Below are positions 47,759 to 58,917 of a DNA stretch of 64,000 nt, piece after piece. Source of the DNA: Kondoa malvinella (Eukaryota > Basidiomycota > Agaricostilbomycetes > Agaricostilbales > Kondoaceae); the NCBI GenBank assembly GCA_039545315.1, contig BCIM01000013.1, positions 1 to 64,000 of the forward strand, read 5' to 3'. The notes beneath the pieces are model-generated. The model did not search any database, was not told the origin of the DNA, and saw nothing but the letters and a program-made list of their open reading frames with translations. Made by a program: the position numbers and the translations under genes. Position 1 is the stretch's first letter. Every line of letters starts with the position of its first letter.

Positions 47759-48716
47759 GCTGGCTGTCTAGTCATTGCGCATTGCCGTGAGACACTGCTC
47801 GACTGCACGACAGTCGCATAACTCACTGGAATCGGTCACTTTTGTAAGACGGACAAAGATCTTGCGAAAGAAGAAGGATAGCGAGTAGAGACGACCAGCA
47901 GCAAGCCAAAGAGAAGGTTAAGAGTCAAGTCCGCACGGCTTGTGTGACAGATTTGACAACGAAATGAAAGCGAGGATGCTGTAGAGCAAGCAAGCGGCCT
48001 GGGGTATACGAAGGGCTCTCGGTAGCACTAGACTTGCGCTTGCACACTGCTTGCACTGTCCTAGAGGAGCGCAAGGACGAGATGTTTCGGTCGTCTTATA
48101 GCAGCCAAACAATGCATCAGCCAAAGCGAAGAGCAGTCTGTCAGGAGAGCAGCTCACATGATTCTACGGCAGCCTGCTGTTACACGCGAAAGCCCGTGTC
48201 GACGGACCTGTCCAACCTAGGGCCGTCAAAAACCTATCCGAGCGGAGACTAGGGAGACTACTTTCTATTGAGCCTCTGCCCTTATTCAGGGCGCTATATC
48301 GCTTAAACACTCTATTTTCAAATCGTCCCAGCACGCACAGTCGATACTGTATTGTCTTGTCTGGGCACTGCTCGTATGTACTCGCTGGCAGATCAGAAAA
48401 GCCCTCGTACTATGATCTCAAGCAGTACATGTATCGGTCCACGCTATCGACTGGGCATACCATCGTGCCTGTCATCAAGGTGGATCTTCCTTCTGTTCTT
48501 TTTGTCTGCACTTCTAGATTCCTCGAGAAGCCTATGTAATGATCGTCTAGGCTCGTGCTGTTCTTACATCCGTGGGCTGGGCAATCAACAGAGTCTGCTT
48601 CTTTGGGTTTCCGACTTGATCTATTCCGATTCATTAGTCGCCATGCACCGCTCTTGGCTTCGCACAGGCTCCACTGCTCCTGTTCTTGCTCCTCTCGCTG
48701 CTTGTATATTCGCAAC
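47759..48716. other. Divergent intergenic region
   Basis: Between the F-box gene and the plus-strand membrane protein. Short frames only; nothing supported. Confidence 0.4.
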
Positions 48717-50377
48717 ATGAGTGGTTCCTCTGTCCCTCTGTTTCTCGAAATGATCGACCAAGTGTCGTCACTTCCTGGCAACGTCAATCCTTACCCAGTC
48801 TTGTAAGCCCTCGCGCTTCACAAGAGAATACAGCTGATGGGCTATCCAGTCTCGACAAGCTGGATTCGTTGCTCTACCTCAAGGTATATTGGTCTCAACT
48901 TGGCTTCCTTCTCTAACTGACCTGAGTCTAGCTCGGAGACAGCTTCAACCGTTTGATGATCGCAAACGTCGTGGCTTGCGGAGGAGGTTTTTGCTGCTAC
49001 ATTGCGTTTCTGGCCATTCGATACAAGAGCAGGTCATTCTGGCTTTACAAGCTACAAGAGACTGGATCTGGCAGTAAGTCAGCTGGGTAGCCAGGCTTCA
49101 CGTGTTTGACAACAACGTTAGGTCATCATTCTCCTGACCGAAGGCTACAAGGGCAATTACCGACCGGATGCTTACTCTTGGCTCCTGCCAATTCTTTGGC
49201 CTCTCAGTAAGTTGCTGTCATGGCTAAGCGACAACTGCTGATGATGTGATAAGCCCTGATGGTCTTAGTCTCTGAACTACAGTGAGTGGTCTATGACTGA
49301 GTACTGCTATTCTGACCCGCATCTCAGCGGCATCAGCGCTTTCCTCTACATGTGCGCCTCGGCCCATAAGAGGCCAGCTCTGCTCGGTCTCGATATCAAG
49401 CCTTGGCTGCTGAATGTAGGATTTGGGTAAGTGCGTGGTCGAAGTGTCGAAGTTGGTCTAATGATAAGCGAAAGTATGCTACACATTGTCGTAATCGCCT
49501 CCCTCGCTGTACCTTTCGCACTTTCTGGCGCTCAATTCACGAAAGCAACGGATGCTATCAATGCTTTTCTAAATGTCGTCGAGAGGAGAGGAGACGCTTG
49601 GGTAGAAGGGCAGACTTTCGGCTTTGATCGTGGGTCCTTGACCGAGACGGCACGATAACAAGCTGACCTAAGGCAGCTTCATGGTTCCCTTTGATCAACG
49701 CTATGACCAGCAGAACCGACATCATGATTCGCTACTCTCGTACAGCGTGGCAAATTCTACTAGCTCTTGTCATCTTCATCACCCTGCTCTTTTTACCTGT
49801 GGCTTTTCTATACGTTCGAACAATCGCGAAACAGCTGTCAACTGTCCGAACGCAAGTTCATTCGCACCAATCTTACGAAGCGAAGCAATTGCGGTTCGCA
49901 TACCATGCTATGTGAGTCATTACTCGCGCTGAGACATCGCCTCGGCTCATATGAAAGGCCAGGCTCGTCGAGCTACTCCTGATCTTGGCCGCTGCTGTTG
50001 CATATTCAGCTACAGCAGCAGAGTGGGGAGTTAACTATAATTCGCTCGTCGAATCAGCTACGACCATTGCAAGCGTACTTGGCGTCATGTACTCGATCTA
50101 CCCTCTCCTGTCTCTTTGCGCCAGTATTGTTCTTTTTGTGCGTGCGTTGAAGGGAATGCAAGATCATGGCAAAGCTGGAGCTTGGGTCAAGTCGAGTCAA
50201 AAGTCCTCGTTCAAGTCTTCCTCGGTTCAAGGCTCCGGGTTCAGTAAGTTTTGCTCTTGGTGTGTTGAACCCCATCCGACATGTCCTCTCACAGGAGATC
50301 AAATACGAGTCACAAACACAGTCGACTTGATGCCAATGGACACCATGTCGAAGCAAGAGAAGGATGATTTGGCGTAG
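48717..50377 (+). CDS. Multi-pass membrane protein of unknown function (about 6-7 helices)
   Basis: It starts MSGSSVPLFLEMIDQVSSLP (after an in-frame upstream gap) and is assembled from about ten short exons. Hydrophobic helices are MIANVVACGGGFCCYIAFLA, YSWLLPILWPLTLMVLVSEL, LHIVVIASLAVPFALSGA, WQILLALVIFITLLFLPVAF LYV, LVELLLILAAAVAYSA and ASVLGVMYSIYPLLSLCASI VLFV. The N-terminal loop has LTEGYKGNYRPDAYSWLLP and the tail is Ser/Lys-rich (KSSQKSSFKSSS) ending MSKQEKDDLA. A receptor-like topology is possible; I do not recognise the family. Introns lie near 48803-48831, 48881-48930, 49072-49121, 49199-49251, 49282-49325, 49427-49470, 49627-49677, 49912-49962 and 50244-50294. Confidence 0.65.
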
Positions 50378-50770
50378 TGTACCAGATATGCTCATTCTTT
50401 CACCGAGATTTCGATGTCCTTTCCGTCTCTAGTTTCGCTGCTTTCCGATCTTCTCTTGGTCCATACGCTGCTTCAATGCGTAGTCTTTAGACGGTAAAGT
50501 AATGCCATCCATCGATGGCTGCCTGATACAGCCCGACAGGTCACTTCCTAAACTACCTCTCGCTCAAGGCTTTATCTCTTTGTCTTAAGTTGTCGCCTGT
50601 TTCTCAGCTATCTCTTCTTTTCTCGCTCGTAATCTGCTCTCATCAGATCTTCCCCTCGGCTGTGCGCAGATTGCACTCGAATCGAGAAGGGCATCTAGCT
50701 TGATTAGACCTCCAGGTCATTACGGAACCGAGAGCCAGTACTCCTCTCTATAACCGCCGAGCCGCTTTGC
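50378..50770. other. Intergenic region before the HSP70-tail copy
   Basis: Pyrimidine-rich. No coding frame supported and no similarity to upstream HSP70 exons seen. Confidence 0.4.
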
Positions 50771-51089
50771 TGCATCAGCAGAGGCCTCCAAGGACGAGTA
50801 CGAGTCGAAGCAGAAGGAGCTTGAAGCCATTGCTTCACCAATCGTAAGTAGTCTTCTTTTCACAATCATAGGTGACTTTTTGCTCATTCTATCTATCTAG
50901 ATGCAAAAAGTCTACGGCGCAGCAGGAGGTGCACCAGGCGGCATACCAGACATGTCTGGCGCTGGAGGCCCAGGTGGTTTCCCAGGCGCAGGCGCTCCCG
51001 GTGCTGGCAAGGATGAACCGTCTGTCGAAGAAGTCAGTGTCCATTGCTCCTAGTTTGCCGACTTTTCGCTGACTTTTTGATCCAGGTCG
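50771..51089 (+). pseudogene. HSP70 pseudogene fragment (C-terminal tail only)
   Basis: Two partial exons of the HSP70 C-terminus with both intron positions retained, ending in the same EEVD tag but reading KDEPSVEE where the intact gene reads KDDVSVEE. No ATPase or substrate-binding domain precedes it, and upstream DNA is unrelated. It cannot make a chaperone. Confidence 0.85.
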
Positions 51090-51319
51090 ACTAGAATGGA
51101 AATAGTACAAGCTCTTGTTCATAGACTTTGGTTTTTAGACGCCTACTGTAATTGCATTCTTCAGTAGCTCAATCACGCACAGATCAGATTCATGTGGCCT
51201 CTGCTCAAGGATCTGCCTTTCTCGTGTTCGTACATATCCGTTCCTTGCAGCAAAACAGCTATGTCTGGCAATTCATCTAATGACACTCGATGCGTGAGAA
51301 GAACATGTGTTCCGCAATG
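50771..51319 (+). repeat. Duplicated segment, copy 2 (HSP70 3' end, empty LINE site)
   Basis: Same length as 41475-42023, with substitutions at a few sites. The single CAATG (51315-51319) is followed directly by CATTGTG..., the sequence found beyond the LINE in copy 1, so this copy preserves the pre-insertion arrangement. Confidence 0.9.
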
Positions 51320-51664
51320 CATTGTGCTGAGCATACTGACATCATACTGATTGACCGTCCCTCTGCGCTCTTCTCCTTAGCGCGAGTGGTATGTTCTCTC
51401 GCTTGACTGCTGATTTCATGGCATGCGCTTTGCTTAAGTCAATGTACAATGTGAGCTGGCGCAAGCGGTCAGTACATTTCAAAGTAAGAATGATTGCATG
51501 CACATACCCTCGGCAAAGAAAGGAAGCAAGCTTCAGACACTCTCCCTAGATCCTTACTGCCCAACAGCTACCAGCTTAATCTCCCTCTTCTGTAATTGAT
51601 CGTCTTGGGTCGAGCAGCCAGATGCTTGGGGGGACCGGGCAGATGCTTATACTGGCGCGAGGAG

Positions 51665-52348
51665 GTTAGGACGGCATCACTCGCCGCTCCGCAGCCATAC
51701 GCTTCTGTTTTTGCACCTCGAGAATATCCGTCACATAATATCTACGAGTATTGTGAGTCACGCCGCGGTAGAGATGATTTACATCAGAAGGCGTAAGATG
51801 ATAGTTGATTAGTTCAGATTCGGGGACCGTTCTGAATCGGTAGGGTTTGTACACATCGCAAGTTAACAGAAGTTTGCGCCGCCAGGCTCGCCAGGCAAAC
51901 GGTTGCGAAATATGTGACGAAAGCGCATCAGCTGCATTGGCATTGAACAGTCGGATTTGCAGGCCAAGCAGATGATGCTGTAGTATTTGACCCAGAGAGC
52001 GAACAAGTCGATGTGTTGCTTTTCGTTGTTGTCTTCGGTGTGCATAGCTTCAGTTTGCTGCCCTCTTTTGCCAAGCACCTGTCCACGACTTGACATCTTT
52101 CGACGTAACCAAGGACCTGGTATCCTGCTCTTCCACCCAGCCTGATCAGATTTAACCGTAGCATACCACTCCCCCGACACCCTCATCAACTTCGCAATAG
52201 TGACAATCTTGTTATCGGTCAAGTATTCGAGAATGTGGAGCCGAACTTCGAGAGGCAAGGAACCTTTAGCGAGGGGTATGATTGGCCCCAAAGAAGGCAG
52301 ATCATCTTTGCTGTTTGACGTGCTTCTACTGTCTGATTCTCCCGCCAT
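51665..52348 (-). pseudogene. Broken F-box paralogue
   Basis: The first part (MAGESDSRSTSN..., 52348 down to 51863) repeats the F-box block of the gene at 46550-47758: LAKGSLPLEVRLHILEYLTD NKIVTIAKLMRVSGEWYATV K, then ICLACKSDC and RLPGEPGGANFC before a stop. Similarity resumes in another frame at 51666-51854 (SELINYHLTPSDVNHLYRG and a Lys/Arg helix) and then ends. The coiled-coil centre and Cys-rich tail of the intact paralogue are absent. I could not place an intron that joins the two parts, so a frameshift plus truncation is likelier. Confidence 0.65.
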
Positions 52349-52870
52349 TCTATTTTCTCAAACTTTCAGCCCGGGTGCGAAAGGCGTAATGAGATCAACT
52401 CAACTCACTTCTCAGACGCTCGACAAGCTAGGACTTCTGTGATGATGGTACGAGAAAAGAAGGTAAAGACGTACAGAAGGAAAAAGCAATCAAAGCAATT
52501 TCGTGTCGCAATCTAGTGTGGACACAAAGACAAAAAGGCAGAAGTTTCTTCGCCCTTGACTGAGCATATCCAATGCAGACGCTCGACACGTATGCAGCCA
52601 GAGACAATAAGAGCCTGCCAGAGACGTCACGCCTCAGCCAGAAGACACATTTCAGAGGGAACCAATGAGAGCGATAAATCTGTCAGATACGTCAGACATC
52701 TTGCGCGAGAGCACGACAGATTTACTCGCCGTATGTATGAACCAAGCAAGCAAGGGAGCCGCATGAGCGATTCCATGCTTATTAAACACATAAAAATACA
52801 TTCTAGAGGTCGTAAAAAGTAGTATAGGCATAAAGATCGTCCTTGCTCATAACTACACAAGTCATCAGCT
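52349..52870. other. Intergenic region
   Basis: Between the F-box remnant and the NEP1 3' end. Nothing supported. Confidence 0.4.
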
Positions 52871-54075
52871 CTAATTCTTCTTCAAAAAATCAAGACTCAC
52901 TATATCCCAGTAATCTTCCACCGCGCAACAGAACTATTCAATCCGCACATCAACAAAGCGTACAGCAGAGAGAGAGGGTGAGACATACCTTCCCACAAGC
53001 TACACTTGCGCTCAAACTGTATTCACTAATGGCAATCTTTTCATCCACCATATGATCGGCGAAATTATCCGGTCTATCCATTTCATCAATTGATCCTAGA
53101 GCAGATAGGAACAAAGACAGACCCATGAGCCATAGCGCCGACAAAGACGACCACTGAATGAGTATCTGGGATTTTAGGTAGGTATTTGCTCAGTTTTGTT
53201 GGTTCGGCATCAAAGGAGAGTGCTGTGCTCGTCTTTAGCCCGAAATGCAGAAAAAAGAGGGAAACATACTGATTTTATGCGAGTTGATAGGGAGGTGATC
53301 TGTTATTGGGTTCTAGTGAGGGTATTAGTAGGAAGAGAAAGCATAAAGGTGAAGAAGAGGTACCTTGATTACTTTCAACAGCTTTTCGGAACCGTTTACT
53401 GATCGTATTGAGAGTTTGTGTAATAGTTGTACTGTCCAAATGCCACAACATAAGCCCCATACGAGGCAAAGCAAGGGTCACACGAACCCATGAGCCCGCT
53501 AAACCTCTTGAACGTTCTCGGTATTCTCACGCTTGGGTTCACTTCGATCAAGACACCTTTAGCCGTATGGATGTAGACTTGTAATTTCCCAGCTTTGTTC
53601 ACAGGCGAGTCCAATAAGGTCAACAGGCACTAATCGACATGTTTAGTTTTCGGTGACATGTTACAGCAGAAGATTTTGAGAGACCCACTTGATGTGTAAT
53701 GTCTGGTCTGGCAGTAGCTACTTCCCTTCCCATCTTGGCCAATAGACCTTGATGATCGTCCGCATTGAGCAGCATGAACTTGTCTTGTTCATTTTTTGAT
53801 TTCGCTGCTACTTTGTACGATTCTGCTCTCATTGCAGATGGTCAGCCCTTTTGCGCTTCCACCCTAACATGAGCCGCACCGAGACAGGCCTGTTCAAGCA
53901 CGACTATCAACCTCCTCGTGCCTTCCTTCTCGACGTTAGTTTTTGGGATCTTTGGCTGCTCGGGCTGAACAACAGGTAAAGGTCTCTTCTTGCTTGTTCT
54001 GGAGGCTGCTGATGGTAGCGCCATTGTGAAATCTGGCGCTGTAGCATTCAACGTGAAAGGTTTATTGGCTGTCAT
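52871..54075 (-). CDS. NEP1: 18S rRNA pseudouridine N1-methyltransferase Nep1/Emg1
   Basis: The ATG at 54075 gives [21 protein letters not shown]-class family blocks follow over introns: [158 protein letters not shown]. Nep1 methylates a conserved hypermodified uridine of 18S rRNA and is needed for small-subunit assembly. Introns lie near 53836-53890, 53633-53690, 53450-53500, 53304-53354, 53227-53268, 53107-53129, 52933-52988. The stop at 52871 follows FLKKN. Divergent from SCO1 with about 140 bp between starts. Confidence 0.9.
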
Positions 54076-54215
54076 GTCTGTCTGACCGATGGTTGGAGAG
54101 CAACCAGCAACGGACATGCAAAAGATCAAAGTGATACCCAGATTGGCTAAAGCATACCCTGGTGCTGCTTCAATACCTTCTCGAGTCCGATCTGTAAATT
54201 TCACCTCTCTGCCTC

Positions 54216-55479
54216 ATGCATGTCATGTCATCGTTTTCTCATGTTCCTTGTTGTCTAGCCCGTAACTCGCTGTCTACATTCTTCTACAAAGCTTAGAGCA
54301 AGCGAACCTGGAACATCAGAAGCTTTCAAATCAAGGGCTCAAGTTGGAGTGCGTTCCATCAAACGCGTTGTCGCTATTTCTTTGGCTGATATCAACTATT
54401 ATCAAAGCCCTTTTCATGGAAAGCACTCAGTCTATTCCTCGTTACCGGTACAGGACTCTATTACTATTTCCAATCAGAGAAACAAAAGATCGAAAGCGTA
54501 AAGAGTACGTCTGCCTTCTCCCATGTCTGCTGTATTCAACTTAAGTAGATGTGTCGTACAGAGCAACAAATAGCCAATCAGAAAGTTGGTAGACCGAATA
54601 TAGGCGGTCCCTTTTCTTTAACGGATACGAATGGTAAAACATTTACGGAACAAGATCTGAAAGGCAAATTCAGTCTTGTATACGTGCGTTGTCCTGTGCC
54701 TTTGTTCATTTGTGTACTGATACCGGCTCACAGTTTGGATTCACCAATTGCCCGGATATCTGTCCAGAGGAATTGGATAAAATGAGCACGGTAGTGGATG
54801 AAATAGGTGCGGTCCTTGCTGCTAAATTGAGATTTGTCTCATTTTATTGCATGATTGTACAGCTGCGTCATATGGAAAGAGCACTATACTGCCAGTGTTC
54901 ATCACTTGTGATCCGGCGAGGGATTCGTTACAGGCTATGGCTACTTATATCAAAGGTAATTCCTAACTTCTCCTCTCTTCCACGCCTAGAGACTGTCCGA
55001 TCGTGTCTCCCTCTCTCCTAATGACGGATATTCACCCGATACTCGATGCTAATTCATCTTTCGCGTAGATTTCCACCCAACAATGATTGGCCTAACAGGG
55101 ACTTACGAAGCAGTCAAATCAGCATGTAAAGCCTATCGCGTTTATTTCTCCACTCCACCCAATGCTAAAGCGACGGATGATTATTTGGTCGATCATTCCA
55201 TCTTGTATGTGCCTTCTTTCGCTGCTTTTCCTATGTGGGGGAAAGAGTCAGAATGGAATTGATGCGATTGAATAGTTTCTACCTCATGGACCCGGATGGG
55301 CATTTCGTAGATGCTTTTGGTAAATCATTCACAAAGGTTCGTTTATGCTTTTGCCTTTTCTCCTTCTTCTTGGAAGCTAAAGTAATCACACGGGGATGTA
55401 GGACGAAGTGAGTGGGAAAGTCAAAAACTACATTGAGCAATACAAGTCTGGTGTTAGATGGGGTCAAGCTGTCGTTTAG
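54216..55479 (+). CDS. SCO1: Cytochrome c oxidase copper chaperone Sco1
   Basis: The N-terminal exon is uncertain: an ATG at 54216 could be spliced to [20 protein letters not shown], a mitochondrial-presequence-like stretch. A single membrane helix ([17 protein letters not shown]) anchors the protein. The thioredoxin-like domain is clear: [20 protein letters not shown], the copper site [17 protein letters not shown] (CxxxC), [41 protein letters not shown] and the copper-binding His in [20 protein letters not shown]. It delivers copper to the Cox2 CuA site in the mitochondrial intermembrane space. Introns lie near 54390, 54500-54548, 54683-54731, 54806-54865, 54956-55068, 55206-55272 and 55337-55400. 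Stop 55477-55479. Confidence 0.88.
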
Positions 55480-55891
55480 TCTGAGACACAAGGCAAGAAA
55501 TGTAAAATTCACCAATCTCGCGACTCCCTAATTAGTAAGGCATCCACGCGTGCGTCTCGTGTTTACGAAAGCCGGAGTGAAAGTGAGACCAGCTATCGAA
55601 CAATTGTGCAATCTATGCATGTAAAGCTGTACAAGAAGGGAACCAGCCCTGTATTACAATGAATCCGAAAGACCATCGAGGTGTTCAGTTGCCAAGGAGG
55701 GAAAAGCTTGTCGAAAGTCGTCATTGGCTTGAGTTTGAAAGGTGTTGACTGTACATGCATCGTACCCAGCATGAGTCGATGCTCAAGTCCAGACATCTTC
55801 ACGCACGAGCTGTATTGCAAACATGTCCGGCTGTGAGATCATGTGTCAAATGAGCTAGAATCTAGCACATCAGCAAAACGCCTCACATGAC
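55480..55891. other. Convergent 3' region
   Basis: Between SCO1 and the small secreted protein gene. No supported gene. Confidence 0.4.
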
Positions 55892-56435
55892 TCAAACATC
55901 CTCTTCATCAGCCTCATCGCCTCCATCCAGGAAAGCGTAAATTTGTTGGTCAGACATGACGATTCGATTAGGACCCGTTCTGCGAGGTTGCGTTGAGCGA
56001 TCCTGTGCAATGTGTCAGCTTCGAGCTGGCGAGAGGAAAGAAGGGGGCAAAAGTACGTGATGAGTGATCTGTGAGTCGACAGTAACGGAATTAGTTGAGT
56101 ATCACAAGGTTATGCAAGGACTCACTTTGAGCTCTACGTCGTTGATCTTGTTGTTGAGAACGGATTCAGTCTGAGGTGGAAAGGATCAGCGTCAATTTCG
56201 CCAAATCGGTTCGAGAGGATTCGGAATCACCTGGAACTCGACCTGTGAAGACACCAACGCAATTGAGCCATTTCAAAGCCCAAGCAGTTATCGGCCTCAC
56301 CTTTTCGAAAACGCGTTCAACCGAAATGTTTGCTGAACGAGCAGAGACGGAAGATGCATCCTTGATAGGAGCAGCAGACACGGCCACCAGGGCGTTGAAG
56401 AGGAGAGTAAGGAAAAGAACAAAGTTGAAGAGCAT
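55892..56435 (-). CDS. Small secreted protein with two 12-nt micro-exons
   Basis: Five phase-0 exons (56301-56435, 56231-56242, 56126-56170, 56057-56068, 55892-56002) give 104 residues. MLFNFVLFLTLLFNALVAVS AAP is a classical signal peptide. The mature part is short and charged, with a helix-prone centre (VERVFEKVEFQTESVLNNKI) and an acidic tail (FLDGGDEADEEDV). No cysteines are seen after the signal peptide, unlike many effector-like proteins. The micro-exons encode only VEFQ and ITHH. Family unknown; skipping either micro-exon would keep the frame. Confidence 0.62.
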
Positions 56436-57319
56436 TGTTGGTTGAAACGAATGTGAGGGTGTTTAAATGAGTGTGAGGGGGTTGAGAGAGCGCTGAATCG
56501 TCGAGATTGCTTGCCTGTTTTTTTCTTGTCGTGGTTAGAATAGAGAGAGAGAGATACATATGGAACAGCAAAAGAGAAGATGTGCATTCGATGGGCGACG
56601 CTTCGGCTTCGAATTGCTTCCTTCGATTTCTGACAGCAAACGTTTCGCCTTAGCAACGAGAGGTCCACGTAGAAGCAAGCAGAGCAAAGAATCCAAGATC
56701 AAGGACTTCAGATTGACAGCGCAAATTCGTGCTGGACGAGACTGCAACGAGTGCAGACAGAATTGAAGGGAGAAAGGGTCGATTTTGCCTGGCCAAAGCA
56801 TGGTTCTCTGTGCTGGACTACATTCTGGACTGCAGTCACAGCTCCTCTGCTTGCAAAGATATCAACAAGATGCGGTAGTCGTGACTGGGCAAGATAAATA
56901 GACACGACAAAGCAAAGCAAAGGCTATACCAGATGCCTATTGATCAGCTCAAAGCCGCCTGGTATCTGACGCACCTTGTATGCTGTTCAAACAGCTCTCT
57001 TTTGCTGTCCTCCAAGGCGAAATTTGATGCTTCTTGAGTCTGACGCACATGTCAACAGACCGTGGGTGCCAAGGACTGCCAGGTTCCTACTTTGCTGTGC
57101 CTGTGCTCTTCAAACGCTGCTTCTGGTCTAATGGGTTTCTGTGGGCTTAGCGAAACAGTGGACCACCGATCAGGCCACATCAAGCCGCTTATGGGCAATA
57201 CTCTATCTGATCCCGACTGGAATGTTGGGAATGCCTTGTTCCGCTCCCGCTCTCTTATCAACTACTGCCCCGCTTTCCATTGCAGCAGTTCAATCTGTTC
57301 ATGCAGCAGATAGCGCAAC
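56436..57319. other. Divergent intergenic region
   Basis: It may include an upstream exon of the plus-strand membrane protein (in-frame splice sites before 57320 exist), but I see no well-supported coding. Confidence 0.4.
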
Positions 57320-58589
57320 ATGGGCCTCGCAATACTCACTACGATTTTCAACTTGCTGGCCATCTATGGTACTGGCTATTCATTACATATGGCACAAGCT
57401 TACTACCGACGCTACCCAAATGATCGCCTTCTCTTCAAAGGTTAGCAAACAAGAATGGCTCCTACACGCGCTAATCAGACTAGAAAACAGCTTTCGTCGC
57501 GATAGCTCTTGCTCTCAACACCTTTCATGGCTGCGCTGTCGCTTCCTTAGTCTGTGACAGATATCAAGCTGCGATACTGGGCTACCCGAATGCGCAAACG
57601 TACTATTCGATCAATGCTATGCTTTGCTTTTGCAGCATTGCGGTCATCAGTCTGGCGGTTCAGATGTTTTACTGCACGAGGGTATTTTAAAATCGCTCTT
57701 AATAGAATAGAGGATATATCTGAACATGTTCTACTAGCTATATTTGATCCAGCAAAGACGATTGCTCCTACCTGTCACAACGGCTATTCTGGCCATTGCC
57801 GGAGCTGCAATACTGGTCGGTATGTTCTACCGTCTGCACATCAGGCGACGCTGAGCATCTGCTCTACCAGCCTATTCCATTCTGTTGAGAGTCGTTGTCG
57901 ACTATCCGAGTCTGCCAAGTTACATCCCGATCCTTATAACCGTTGGGATAGTGTGTCAAGTGGTCATTGATGCCATTATCGTGTAGGCACAGCTCCTGAT
58001 TTGAGATACCAGCTGACATTTTGGTATAGTTCCGCTTGGATTGTTGTTGTCTGGCGGTCTAGGAGGCAAGGCATCCACACAGCCAGGGCCAAGCAGTAAG
58101 CAGGCTCTTCCAATGAGAAGTTCACTTATCTGATTTCCCTAATCTCTAGCTTAATGCATCGGTGCGCTAGCAGTCAATGATGCGATCGATGCGTATGCTC
58201 ATTGCGCTGTCAGCATAATGCTTCTCATCCTACAAACTAATGCATTGAATGCATTCCTGGTCATCGTAACGCTGTACGTGCTCAGGTTGATATCAAGCCT
58301 TAGCTTATCCAAGTGTACAAGTATTGTGAACCTGGCGCACCCGCCTGCTTACGAACTTGTTCCGCGCCTCATACCAACCTGCTACTTCTGCTCTCTACTC
58401 ATCAACCTAACCTCAAGAAGAGAGGAAGATATGACGGTACCCGGACCAGTCGAAACTATAGTACTTCAGCCGGCAGATCAGTCGAAACTGGGTCGGACAA
58501 GTCGGACTTTTGGTTCGCCGCAGCACAATTCCTTGTTCGGGCAGATAGAAGTGACAACAGAATGGGAAACGGAGATTGACGGGCCTTGA
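57320..58589 (+). CDS. Basidiomycete multi-pass membrane protein, DUF6534-like
   Basis: It reads MGLAILTTIFNLLAIYGTGY SLHMAQAYYRRYPNDRLLFK, then after an intron AFVAIALALNTFHGCAVASL, YYSINAMLCFCSIAVISLAV QMFYCTR, LLLPVTTAILAIAGAAIL, IPILITVGIVCQVVIDAIIV, and NDAIDAYAHCAVSIMLLILQ TNALNAFLVIVTLYVL. The loop YYRRYPNDRLLFK and the final NDxID...T-N-A-L helix pattern resemble the large basidiomycete family tagged DUF6534 (seven helices, function unknown). The tail is hydrophilic (TVPGPVETIVLQPADQS) and ends at 58587-58589. The start is provisional because an upstream exon would add the usual first helix. Introns lie near 57437-57482, 57510-57560, 57690-57750, 57819-57870, 57975-58030 and 58085-58160. 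Confidence 0.68.
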
Positions 58590-58917
58590 TGTGGTGTCCG
58601 ATTGAAGAAGAAACTGCTGGCCGGTCACGACATGGCACAGAGGATCAACCTATTCTTCTCTCCTCAAGTACATCGCACTTTACCCGTCTGTCTTCGATAG
58701 CGTTTCGTCAGCATGCCTCGCAATCTGTCGCAGCCGAATCTAGTGGGCGGTGCTTAATTTGGACCTACCCATTGAGCAGCGCGGTATAATATCTCCATTA
58801 CCTCGCATGGATACATTGTATATTTCGGCGGGAGCCGATCTACCTCTGCACGTCGCTTATCTCTTTCTCTTGACCTCTTTCCACTCGACCAAAACCTTTT
58901 CTTTGTTGTAAGATATC
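58590..58917. other. Intergenic region
   Basis: Promoter region of the GNAT gene. CT-rich just before the ATG. Confidence 0.4.
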
